Positions 52,901-61,160 of a stretch of DNA of 64,000 nt are shown piece after piece; positions within the stretch are counted from its first letter, which is position 1, and the number at the start of each line of letters is the position of its first letter. Origin of the DNA: MFD04716-140 sp963703125 (GTDB lineage: Bacteria; Bacteroidota; Bacteroidia; Flavobacteriales; Flavobacteriaceae); the NCBI GenBank assembly GCA_963703125.1, contig OY969790.1, positions 3,038,001 to 3,102,000 of the forward strand, in the 5' to 3' direction. The notes under the pieces are model-generated. The model was given only the letters and a program-made list of their open reading frames with translations. It ran no database searches and had not been told where the DNA came from. The position numbers and the translations under genes were made by a program.

Positions 52901-53728
52901 TTGAACAGAACAGTACATTTTATTTATCTAGGGAGCATGGTATTTATCACGGTATCGGTAACGCTATATTTATTCTATACGGGATATACATATTATTTCA
53001 CACCCTTGGAAGAACGGTTTTACCACCCTGACCACAACTGGTTTAAACCAAGTGGAATTCATGGTCAGGGGTTGGGAATACTAGGTACCTTTCTTATTTT
53101 GTTTGGGGTTACCATTTACATTCTGCGAAAACGATATAATTTTTTAAGCAGATTTATCCGACTAAAATACCTGCTTGAGTTTCATATTTTTTTATGCACA
53201 GTGGGGCCTATCATGATTCTTTTTCATACCGCATTTAAGTTTGGAGGTATTGTATCTATAGCATTTTGGAGTATGACAGCGGTAGTCCTTAGCGGTGTTT
53301 TAGGGAGGTTTATTTATAATCAAATCCCAAGAACTATAGAAGGTAGGGAACTTAGTATTGGCGAGTTGAACAGTATGAAAACAAATTTGGCGGTATCGCT
53401 CCATCAGAAATATAATTTAGAGAGTAACACCATCGATATTGTAGCGGATTTAATGAGTGAGGAAAACACCAATGATAGTGGTAAAAAATTGAGTTATTTA
53501 AAAAAGGTGTTGGGTCGTAATGACGTTTCTAAACAGGATCGCAAAGAGATTTTGGGTATTGCAAAAAAGGAGTTTTCACTAACAAAAAAAATAGCTAGAC
53601 TTCAAAAAATGCAAAAACTATTTAAGTACTGGCATGTCATACATATGCCTTTTGCAATTATCATGTTGGTTGTTGTAATAATCCATGTGGCGGTAACGCT
53701 TGCCCTTGGTTATAAATGGATATTCTAA
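52901..53728 (+). CDS. Membrane cytochrome b-like protein
   Basis: This protein is 275 residues from TTG 52901; no in-frame ATG precedes the first helix. Five hydrophobic helices are visible (about 7-30, 50-70, 88-110, 115-138, 238-262). Histidines sit inside the third helix (EFHIF and LFHTAF) and the last one (WHVIHMPF, IIHVAV), spaced so that two b hemes could be bound across the membrane. Between helices 4 and 5 a ~95-residue charged cytoplasmic segment occurs. The next gene overlaps its stop by one base (from ATG 53728). It is likely the membrane partner of that flavoprotein, carrying electrons across the inner membrane. Confidence 0.75.
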   Translation: MNRTVHFIYLGSMVFITVSVTLYLFYTGYTYYFTPLEERFYHPDHNWFKPSGIHGQGLGILGTFLILFGVTIYILRKRYNFLSRFIRLKYLLEFHIFLCTVGPIMILFHTAFKFGGIVSIAFWSMTAVVLSGVLGRFIYNQIPRTIEGRELSIGELNSMKTNLAVSLHQKYNLESNTIDIVADLMSEENTNDSGKKLSYLKKVLGRNDVSKQDRKEILGIAKKEFSLTKKIARLQKMQKLFKYWHVIHMPFAIIMLVVVIIHVAVTLALGYKWIF

Positions 53729-55005
53729 TGAACGAGGTATTACTAGAACAAATTATAATTTATGGAACTGTGATTGCACTCTGTGCAATCACCTTGTTTT
53801 TTTATACCCGTAAGAAAAGGAAGAAATATACTAAAACCAAGGAAAAGGTAAAACTGGCTAAAATAGAAGGGCTTTTTGAACCTGTTTCCCTGCATCCCTT
53901 TATAGATTTAAAAAGTTGTATCGGTAGTGGTGCGTGTATAACCGCATGTCCTGAAAAGGACATTCTAGGAATTGTAGATGGTGTTGCAACGGTAATAAAT
54001 ACCTCTAATTGCATAGGTCACGGGGCCTGTTTTCATGCGTGTCCCGTAGAGGCGATTTCCCTAAGAATTGGTTCGGAGGCCAGAGGTGTAGACCTGCCCC
54101 ATGTTAGCGAGGATTATGAGACCAATATTAAGGGAATGTACATTGCCGGAGAACTTGGTGGTATGGGTCTTATTAAAAATAGTGTGGAACAGGGCCAGTT
54201 GGCTGTAAAAAGCATGATTAAATCAAAGAAACCTTCAAAAGAGGGTGTTTTGGATCTGGTAATCATCGGTGCCGGGCCTGCCGGAATTTCTGCGTCTTTG
54301 GCCGCGAAGGAAAATAATATGACTTCTATTACTTTAGAACAAGATTCCTTGGGTGGTACGGTATATACTTTTCCAAGATCAAAAATAGTAATGACCGCGC
54401 CCATGAACCTACCCTTGCATGGTAAGGTGAAATTGTTCGACACCAATAAGGATGAGCTCCTACAAATCTGGAAGAAAGTAATAGCTGAACATCAATTAGA
54501 TGTTCGTGAACATACTAAAGTTGATAAAATTGTCCCCATAGAAAATGAAGTGTTCAAAATTATAAGCAATACTGGCGAGGAATTTTTATGCAATCAGGTA
54601 CTACTTTCTATCGGAAGGCGTGGTACACCTATAAAACTGGGGGTTACAGGTGAAGAAAGTCAAAAAGTGGCCTATAGGCTTCTAGAACCTGAATTAATCA
54701 AGGATAAAAATATAATTGTGGTGGGAGGTGGTGATTCCGCTATTGAATCGGCAATGTTATTAATGGATGCCAATGAGGTAATTCTATCCTATAGAAAGGA
54801 TAAATTTTCGAGACTAAAACCAAAAAATAGAGATAAAATCCAAGAGGCAGAAAGTAATAATGCCATAAAGGTAATTTACAATTCCAATTTGGTTTCCATA
54901 AATGATACTAGTGTACTCATGACTATTGATGGGGAGAACCAGAGGAATTCGAAAATGATTTGGTGTACATTTTTGCAGGTGGCCAACTGCCCACTAGCTT
55001 TTTAG
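53728..55005 (+). CDS. Membrane-anchored FeS/FAD NAD(P)-type oxidoreductase, frameshifted near its 3' end
   Basis: Start at ATG 53728 (overlapping the previous stop by one base); ATG 53716 in the same frame is possible. One N-terminal helix, then two FeS motifs, CIGSGACITACP and CIGHGACFHACP, each of which lacks the second Cys of CxxCxxCxxxCP (Ser and His there). An FAD domain follows (LVIIGAGPAGISASLAA) and an NAD(P) domain (IIVVGGGDSAIESAMLL). Near 54945 the frame shifts: this frame ends KMIWCTFLQVANCPLAF, while the neighbouring frame reads EFENDLVYIFAGGQLPTSFL and ESAGVKITKRFGH, the conserved end, to a stop at 55062-55064. The next gene starts 2 bp after that stop. One missing base near 54945 explains it. 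Confidence 0.82.
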   Translation: MNEVLLEQIIIYGTVIALCAITLFFYTRKKRKKYTKTKEKVKLAKIEGLFEPVSLHPFIDLKSCIGSGACITACPEKDILGIVDGVATVINTSNCIGHGACFHACPVEAISLRIGSEARGVDLPHVSEDYETNIKGMYIAGELGGMGLIKNSVEQGQLAVKSMIKSKKPSKEGVLDLVIIGAGPAGISASLAAKENNMTSITLEQDSLGGTVYTFPRSKIVMTAPMNLPLHGKVKLFDTNKDELLQIWKKVIAEHQLDVREHTKVDKIVPIENEVFKIISNTGEEFLCNQVLLSIGRRGTPIKLGVTGEESQKVAYRLLEPELIKDKNIIVVGGGDSAIESAMLLMDANEVILSYRKDKFSRLKPKNRDKIQEAESNNAIKVIYNSNLVSINDTSVLMTIDGENQRNSKMIWCTFLQVANCPLAF

Positions 55006-55066
55006 AAAGTGCCGGAGTGAAAATAACCAAACGCTTTGGTCATATTATGAAATCGCACAAATAATA

Positions 55067-56905
55067 TTGAGAAATAGAACGAAACATATTACCCTCATTT
55101 TGATTTTGGCAATAGGGACACTATACGGCCAAATTTCACCTGGGGATTTAACCGATGCCCATGCAGATTTAGAGGGGATAAGTAATTGTACCCAATGTCA
55201 TGAAATTGGGAATAGGGTATTGGACCGTTTATGTTTGGAATGCCATACGGAAATACAAGCTATTGTCAATAAAAAAAGTGGTTACCATGGCAATCCTACG
55301 GTGGTTAAAAAAGATTGCGCGGAGTGCCATGGTGAGCACAATGGTAGAAAGTTTGATATGATGCGGTTTGATGAGGACGCTTTTGATCACACGTTAACAG
55401 GCTATGAACTAGAAGGTAAACATGAAACTGTAGATTGCCGTGAGTGCCATACACCAGATAATATTCAAGACTCGGACATTAAAAGGAACAAAGAAACATT
55501 TTTAGGCTTGGATCAGGCTTGTTTGTCCTGTCATGATGATTATCATCAGGGCACACTGGCCGAAGACTGTAGGCAATGTCATGATATGCAAGGGTTTGAA
55601 CCTGCGCCGTTATTTGACCATGGTGATGCAGAATTTGTTTTAAAAGGAGAGCATATAGATGTAGACTGTATAGAATGCCACCAAATTACGACCCGCAATG
55701 GATTTAAATTTCAGGAGTTTACAGGTATTGAATTCAATGATTGTGTGAGCTGTCATGAAGATACCCACAATGAACAATTACCGGGTCAGTGCGCTAAATG
55801 CCATACGGAATCCTCTTTCAATGAATTTGCCGGCATGGATAATTTTGATCACAACCTTACTCGATTTGAATTAAAGGGCAGCCACAAGACCACGGACTGT
55901 TTTAATTGTCATAAACCAACATCGGATCCGCTTTTGGTTTTTCAAGATCAAAGAAATGTCAATGAAAATAGTTGTGTTACTTGCCATGAGGATGTCCATA
56001 ATGGATCCTACGGTACAGACTGTATAAAATGTCATAGGGAAACCAGCTTTTTGTCTCTAAGGAACATGGATTTCTTTGATCATAGTGTTACAGATTATCC
56101 GTTGGAGGGAAAACATACCGAAGTAGATTGTAGGCAATGTCATGAAAAAAGGTTTTCAACACCTATCGATTTTAGTGCATGTAATAATTGCCATGCCGAT
56201 TACCACGAGGGTGAATTTACCGAAAATGATATTACCCCAGATTGTGTTACCTGCCATTCTTTGGAAAAAGGATTTGATTATAGTCTGTATACCTTGGAGC
56301 AACATCAGGAAACGAAGTTTCCTTTGGAAGGGGCACATGTTGCTACACCTTGTTTTGCCTGTCATGTAGACGAAAGAAAAGATAGGTGGACTTTTAGGGA
56401 AATGGGAACAGATTGTGTGGATTGTCATGAAGATATCCATCAAGATTTTATAGATGAAAAGTTTTATCCAAAGGATGACTGTAGGTATTGCCATAGTAAC
56501 AAGGCATGGAGCGAGGTTGCTTTTGATCACTCAAAAACAGATTGGCCTCTAGAAGGCAAGCATTTGCAAGTGGACTGTAGGGAATGTCACTTTACTGAAA
56601 ATGAAAATAAACCCAAAGCAATAGTCCAGAAATTCGTCAACCTAAATTCAGAATGTTATGCATGTCATGAAAATGTTCACGGGACCGTTTTTGAGGTAGA
56701 TGGAATAACTGATTGCATAAGCTGCCATGTAACGGATAGCTGGTACCCAAAAAGATTTAATCACGATATGACGAATTTTCCCTTGGAAGGGGAACATGAT
56801 AAGATAGCCTGTAGCTCATGTCACGAGGTTACCAATGCAGCAGGTGAAGTTGAAACGGTTTATAAACTAGAAAAATTCAGATGTATAGACTGTCATTTAC
56901 AATAG
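55067..56905 (+). CDS. Periplasmic 23-heme c-type cytochrome
   Basis: This protein is 612 residues from TTG 55067, with a signal peptide ending in LYGQ. I count 23 CxxCH heme-attachment motifs. The protein is built of repeated modules of about 75-100 residues. Each contains the phrase FDHxxTxxxLEGxHxxVDCxxCH (e.g. FDHSKTDWPLEGKHLQVDC), seen seven times; the first and second His are good distal ligands. It looks like the tandem cytochrome c3/c7-like (NapC-less) families of dissimilatory metal respirers, but it is much longer than MtrA-type decaheme proteins. It sits between the membrane oxidoreductase pair and the next cytochrome gene, which it overlaps by 25 bp. Confidence 0.9.
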   Translation: MRNRTKHITLILILAIGTLYGQISPGDLTDAHADLEGISNCTQCHEIGNRVLDRLCLECHTEIQAIVNKKSGYHGNPTVVKKDCAECHGEHNGRKFDMMRFDEDAFDHTLTGYELEGKHETVDCRECHTPDNIQDSDIKRNKETFLGLDQACLSCHDDYHQGTLAEDCRQCHDMQGFEPAPLFDHGDAEFVLKGEHIDVDCIECHQITTRNGFKFQEFTGIEFNDCVSCHEDTHNEQLPGQCAKCHTESSFNEFAGMDNFDHNLTRFELKGSHKTTDCFNCHKPTSDPLLVFQDQRNVNENSCVTCHEDVHNGSYGTDCIKCHRETSFLSLRNMDFFDHSVTDYPLEGKHTEVDCRQCHEKRFSTPIDFSACNNCHADYHEGEFTENDITPDCVTCHSLEKGFDYSLYTLEQHQETKFPLEGAHVATPCFACHVDERKDRWTFREMGTDCVDCHEDIHQDFIDEKFYPKDDCRYCHSNKAWSEVAFDHSKTDWPLEGKHLQVDCRECHFTENENKPKAIVQKFVNLNSECYACHENVHGTVFEVDGITDCISCHVTDSWYPKRFNHDMTNFPLEGEHDKIACSSCHEVTNAAGEVETVYKLEKFRCIDCHLQ

Positions 56906-58731
56906 GTTTTATATTTGGGTTGTTTCTAGTAAATGCCCAATCGCCACACGGTGAAAATTTTAGGGTGGCTTGTGAACAATGTCATGACCCTTCAGGTTGG
57001 ACTATTGATTTTAATTCCCTACAATATAACCATGATAAAACAGAATTTCCTTTAGAAGGTTCACATCGGATGGTAGATTGTAAGTTATGCCATGAGGATT
57101 TGACATTTAAAGGAGCTCCAATGGATTGTGCCACATGTCATACAGATGTTCATAGTCAATCTGTGGGTAATGATTGTGTCCGTTGTCATACCTCAGAATC
57201 TTGGTTGGTAAATAATATTCCGGAAATTCATGAAGAAAATGGATTTGCTTTGGTGGGGTCGCATAGTAATTTAAGCTGTATAGAATGTCATACTTCTGAA
57301 ACAACCTTGCGTTTTGATCGTATAGGAAATGATTGTATCAACTGCCACCAAGACGATTATGCCAATACGCAAAGTCCAGACCATCAAGCAGGTGGGTTTT
57401 CTATGGATTGTACCGAATGTCACGACCCAATGGGTTTTGGTTGGGATTCTCAAAGTATAAACCATGACTTTTTCCCATTGACACAAGGTCATAATATTCA
57501 GGATTGTACACAATGTCATACCACAGGAAACTATGCAGATGCCTCTCCGGAATGTATAAGTTGCCACCAAGAGGATTATGCCGCTACCCAAGACCCCGAC
57601 CATCAAGTCAATGGTTTTTCTACCGATTGTGTTTCATGCCATACTATTGCTCCAGGTTGGAAACCGGCAACCATAAACCATGACTTTTTTCCTCTAACGC
57701 AAGGGCATGACATACAGGATTGTACCGAGTGTCATACCAATGGGACCTATTCGGGGCTATCCCCTGATTGTGTAAATTGTCACCAGGATGATTATAACGG
57801 TACCCAAGATCCCAATCACCAAACAAGTGGATTTTCTTCGGATTGTGTCATTTGTCATACGACCAGCCCAGGGTGGACCCCGGCAGCCATAAACCATGAT
57901 TTTTTTCCATTAACCTTGGGCCATGATATACAAGATTGTACCCAATGCCATACCAATGGAACCTATGCGGGTCTTTCACCTGATTGTGTAAATTGCCACC
58001 AGGATGATTATAACGGTACCCAAGACCCGAATCACCAAACCAGTGGTTTCTCAACAGACTGTGCTTCTTGCCATAGTACCAACCCAGGGTGGTCACCAGC
58101 AGTAATAAACCATGACTTTTTCCCATTGACTTTGGGGCATGATATTCAGGATTGTACCCAATGCCACACCAATGGAACCTATGCGGGTCTTTCACCTGAT
58201 TGTGTAAATTGCCATCAGGAGGATTATAACGGTACCCAAGACCCGAATCACCAAAACAGTGGTTTCTCAACAGACTGTGCTTCTTGCCATAGTACCAACC
58301 CGGGATGGTCTCCTGCGTCAATAAACCATGACTTTTTCCCATTGACACAAGGTCACGATATACAAGATTGTACCCAATGTCATACCAATGGTACCTATGC
58401 CGGACTTTCACCGGACTGTGTCAATTGTCATACAGATGATTATAACCAGACCACGAACCCTAATCACCAAGCTGCGGGTTTTCCAACGGATTGTGTTTCA
58501 TGCCATACAACGACACCTGGTTGGAGCCCATCAACGTTTGACCATGATAATTATTTTCCCATTTATTCTGGAAACCACCGTCAAGGCGAGACATGGGATA
58601 CCTGTATAGAATGTCATACCACACCAAATAATTTTACAGTTTTTGACTGTATACATTGCCACCAGAATGACCACAATACAAATCTGGGCAATCAAAGATG
58701 TTATGAATGCCACCCTAATGGCAGAGAATAA
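56881..58731 (+). CDS. Periplasmic 25-heme c-type cytochrome with tandem three-heme repeats
   Basis: This 616-residue protein has a signal peptide ending in LVNAQ. I count 25 CxxCH motifs. The first ~170 residues resemble the 23-heme protein (YNHDKTEFPLEGSHRMVDC, HEENGFALVGSHSNLSC). From about residue 172 it becomes a tandem array of 72-residue units with three CxxCH motifs each and conserved INHDFFPLT, GHDIQDCTQCHTNG and YNGTQDPNHQTSGF. Five units plus a partial sixth are present. The repeats also show at DNA level (216-bp period). The final ~65 residues differ. It starts within the end of the preceding gene. Confidence 0.92.
   Translation: MYRLSFTIGFIFGLFLVNAQSPHGENFRVACEQCHDPSGWTIDFNSLQYNHDKTEFPLEGSHRMVDCKLCHEDLTFKGAPMDCATCHTDVHSQSVGNDCVRCHTSESWLVNNIPEIHEENGFALVGSHSNLSCIECHTSETTLRFDRIGNDCINCHQDDYANTQSPDHQAGGFSMDCTECHDPMGFGWDSQSINHDFFPLTQGHNIQDCTQCHTTGNYADASPECISCHQEDYAATQDPDHQVNGFSTDCVSCHTIAPGWKPATINHDFFPLTQGHDIQDCTECHTNGTYSGLSPDCVNCHQDDYNGTQDPNHQTSGFSSDCVICHTTSPGWTPAAINHDFFPLTLGHDIQDCTQCHTNGTYAGLSPDCVNCHQDDYNGTQDPNHQTSGFSTDCASCHSTNPGWSPAVINHDFFPLTLGHDIQDCTQCHTNGTYAGLSPDCVNCHQEDYNGTQDPNHQNSGFSTDCASCHSTNPGWSPASINHDFFPLTQGHDIQDCTQCHTNGTYAGLSPDCVNCHTDDYNQTTNPNHQAAGFPTDCVSCHTTTPGWSPSTFDHDNYFPIYSGNHRQGETWDTCIECHTTPNNFTVFDCIHCHQNDHNTNLGNQRCYECHPNGRE
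57394..58476 (+). repeat. Tandem 216-bp coding repeats (one 219-bp plus four 216-bp units)
   Basis: Unit starts, taken at the Gly-Phe codon of GF-S/P-xDC, are 57394, 57613, 57829, 58045 and 58261, with a diverged sixth from 58477. The middle units are nearly identical over long stretches at the DNA level. Unit number could vary by slippage or recombination. All lie in frame in the 25-heme cytochrome gene. Confidence 0.92.
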
Positions 58732-58737
58732 GTTTGA

Positions 58738-60318
58738 ATGAAAAAACTGTTTAGTTCTATAATTGCCTTTATGGCACTGGCGCCTATTGTATTTGGTCAA
58801 GAAATTGACAGGACATTGATAGGTGAGATAACCTTTGTAACCTCCCAAAATATCTATGTACGGTTTTCAGACACAGAACTAATAGCAATTGGCGATTCTT
58901 TACAGCTAAATGCCAGTAGCGAATCTTGCTTGGTCGTTACCAGTAAGTCTACAACCTCTTGTGTTTGTGAAATTATAAATGGTTGTGCTGTAGAAAAAGG
59001 GGATGCCGTTACTTATAAGGTCTTACCTAAAAAAAAGATTGAAGAAACCGAAACTGCAAAGGAGGAATTAATTTTACAAAAAACCAATTTAACAGAAGAT
59101 GAACCCTTTTATAAAGAAGATGTAAGAGGTAGGATATCGGTCAGTAGTCAAAGTATTATTGCGAGTAACAGGGATGACCGCCATCGATTTATGGGAAGAC
59201 TATCATTGAATGCTGATCATATACGGAATTCTAAATTTTCATTTAACACCTATTTAAATTATCGGCAAATACTAAATTCTGGTGAAAGTTCATCACTTCG
59301 ACAAAATAGTCTTTTCAGAGTCTATAATTTAGCGGCACATTACGAAGTATTGCCTTCTTTGTCGGTAACTTTAGGAAGAAATATCAATCCAAAAATATCA
59401 TCATTGGGTGCTATTGATGGACTGCAGGCAGAAAAGCATTTTGGTAAAAAATATATAGGCGCCATTGTTGGTTTTAGACCTGATATTTTTGATTTTGGAT
59501 TCAATTCCAACTTACTGCAATATGGTGGATATGTTGGGGTTGCAACGGATAGTGAAGATTTATATTCCCAGACTACATTAGGCTTTATACAGCAGCAAAA
59601 TAGCGGTGAAATAGACCGCAGATATGCCTATTTTCAACATAACAGTGCCATTTTTAAAAACTTGAACGTATTTTCTTCCTTGGAAGTAGATTTGTTTAGC
59701 AAGTTGAATAATTTGGTAACCAATGATATTAGATTGACCAATTTATATGTTTCTGCTAGGTATCGATTAAATAGAAAACTGAATTTGACGCTGTCTTATG
59801 ATACAAGAAGACGCATATTGTATTATGAAACGTTTCAGACCGATATTGAAAGATTGCTTGATGATGACATTGCGCGCCAAGGGGCACGTGCCCGTATCAA
59901 TTTCAGACCTTATAAAAGTATAATGGCAGGTGCCAGTTACAGTAAACGATTTCAGAATAACAGCGAAAACAAATCGGACAATATAAATGGATTTATTACT
60001 TTTTCTAGATTGCCAAATATTGTAGGTAGACTCTCCCTATCATATAACAGAAACGAATCTAATTATTTATTGAGTAATATTGGCTCTGCACGGTATTATC
60101 GTGATTTTTTTCGGGGAAGATTATATACAGATGTTTACTATAGGTACGCGCATTACGATTATGTGAATATGCTCAATACTTTTGATCAGCATTATATGGG
60201 GGTTGATGTGTCCTATAACATAACCAGAAAGCTTATGTTCAGTCTCTCAGGAGAGTATACGATATATAACCAAGAAAATAACATTAGAATTTTTACAAGA
60301 TTAATACAACGATTTTAA
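58738..60318 (+). CDS. Outer-membrane beta-barrel protein of the cytochrome locus
   Basis: This 526-residue protein has a signal peptide ending in VFGQ. The first ~100 mature residues form a small beta domain with Cys pairs (ESCLVVTSKSTTSCVCEIIN), SH3/FlgT-like in shape. From about residue 130 to the end there is a long series of amphipathic strands typical of a barrel (FNTYLNYRQILNSG, YVGVATDSEDLYSQ, LMFSLSGEYTIYN), ending ...FTRLIQRF with terminal Phe. Length suggests about 20-24 strands (rough estimate). It starts 7 bp after the 25-heme gene and precedes the lipoprotein by 11 bp, so it is the best candidate for an outer-membrane sheath for the cytochromes, as MtrB is for MtrA. No sequence relation to MtrB is claimed. 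Confidence 0.8.
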   Translation: MKKLFSSIIAFMALAPIVFGQEIDRTLIGEITFVTSQNIYVRFSDTELIAIGDSLQLNASSESCLVVTSKSTTSCVCEIINGCAVEKGDAVTYKVLPKKKIEETETAKEELILQKTNLTEDEPFYKEDVRGRISVSSQSIIASNRDDRHRFMGRLSLNADHIRNSKFSFNTYLNYRQILNSGESSSLRQNSLFRVYNLAAHYEVLPSLSVTLGRNINPKISSLGAIDGLQAEKHFGKKYIGAIVGFRPDIFDFGFNSNLLQYGGYVGVATDSEDLYSQTTLGFIQQQNSGEIDRRYAYFQHNSAIFKNLNVFSSLEVDLFSKLNNLVTNDIRLTNLYVSARYRLNRKLNLTLSYDTRRRILYYETFQTDIERLLDDDIARQGARARINFRPYKSIMAGASYSKRFQNNSENKSDNINGFITFSRLPNIVGRLSLSYNRNESNYLLSNIGSARYYRDFFRGRLYTDVYYRYAHYDYVNMLNTFDQHYMGVDVSYNITRKLMFSLSGEYTIYNQENNIRIFTRLIQRF

Positions 60319-60328
60319 ATTTTTTACC

Positions 60329-61147
60329 ATGAGAACTAAATTAAAAATAGCAAGTGTACTAGCTGTTACTGTAATGGTTAGCTCCTGTAATAACGGCCCA
60401 AAGGTCATTGCGCCTTCTACAGAATCAAATGGAGTTTCCGAGTCTAGCGGAAGCGGCATTTTTACCCCAAATCCGGATATTCAGGTCACTCTAAATGATA
60501 CGGGCTCCTTCAAAGAAGATTTACATAAAGTGGTGGTTAAGGAAGTGCTGCCCACAGATCGTTATGTATATTTAAAAGTAAATGAGGATTCCGGTAAACA
60601 ATTTTGGATCGCTTCTAGAAAACAGGAAGTGTCAAAAGGGGATGTATATTTTTACAGAAACCCACTTTTGAAGACAAATTTTGAAAGTAAAGAGTACAAT
60701 AGGGTGTTTGATACCATTTACCTGGTTTCCAATTTGGTGGCGGAAGACCATTCTAAACATGTGGACCAATTGAATACAGTGCCTACTAGTCCTACCATGG
60801 AAAAAACTACTAAGGTAAAAGAAGATATTCCAACCCATACGGAGAGGAATATTGAATTCAAGGGAGCTGTTAAAATTTCTGAATTGGTAAAAGACCCTAA
60901 GAAATATGAAGGACATTCCGTTCAAATTAGCGGAAAGTGTGTAAAGGTCAACCCTAATATTATGAAGCGCAATTGGCTCCATATCCAGGATGGTAGCAAG
61001 AATGACTTTGACTTGGTCGTTACCTCGAGTTCATTTGTTCCAGAAGGTTCTGATATAACTATAAAGGCTACAGTAAGTTTAAATCGAGATTTTGGCGCAG
61101 GCTATAAGTACGACCTAATTTTAGAAAACGGTGCCCTAATTAAATAG
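60329..61147 (+). CDS. OB-fold-type lipoprotein of the cytochrome locus
   Basis: This 272-residue lipoprotein has lipobox VSSCNN near residue 20. Two beta domains: the first (about 60-140) contains VLPTDRYVYLKVNEDSGKQF, then WIASRKQEVSKGD and KEYNRVFDTIYLV, as in a small family found next to cytochromes in Bacteroidota. The second (about 170-270) is an OB-fold (VQISGKCVKVNPNIMKRNWL, HIQDGS, then ATVSLNRDFGAGYKYDLIL). No nucleic-acid role is implied. It ends the plus-strand operon, 13 bp before the convergent CcsBA gene, and is probably located in the periplasm or outer membrane. Confidence 0.72.
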   Translation: MRTKLKIASVLAVTVMVSSCNNGPKVIAPSTESNGVSESSGSGIFTPNPDIQVTLNDTGSFKEDLHKVVVKEVLPTDRYVYLKVNEDSGKQFWIASRKQEVSKGDVYFYRNPLLKTNFESKEYNRVFDTIYLVSNLVAEDHSKHVDQLNTVPTSPTMEKTTKVKEDIPTHTERNIEFKGAVKISELVKDPKKYEGHSVQISGKCVKVNPNIMKRNWLHIQDGSKNDFDLVVTSSSFVPEGSDITIKATVSLNRDFGAGYKYDLILENGALIK

Positions 61148-61160
61148 TTACTTTAGATTA

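Noticed and set aside
57848..58411. Antisense frame of 187 codons in the cytochrome gene
   Set aside because: It repeats with the same 216-bp period as the sense strand and is a shadow of the tandem CxxCH repeats.
57394..58692. Regularly spaced repeats considered as CRISPR
   Set aside because: Unit length (216 bp), in-frame coding and conserved CxxCH motifs rule out a CRISPR array.
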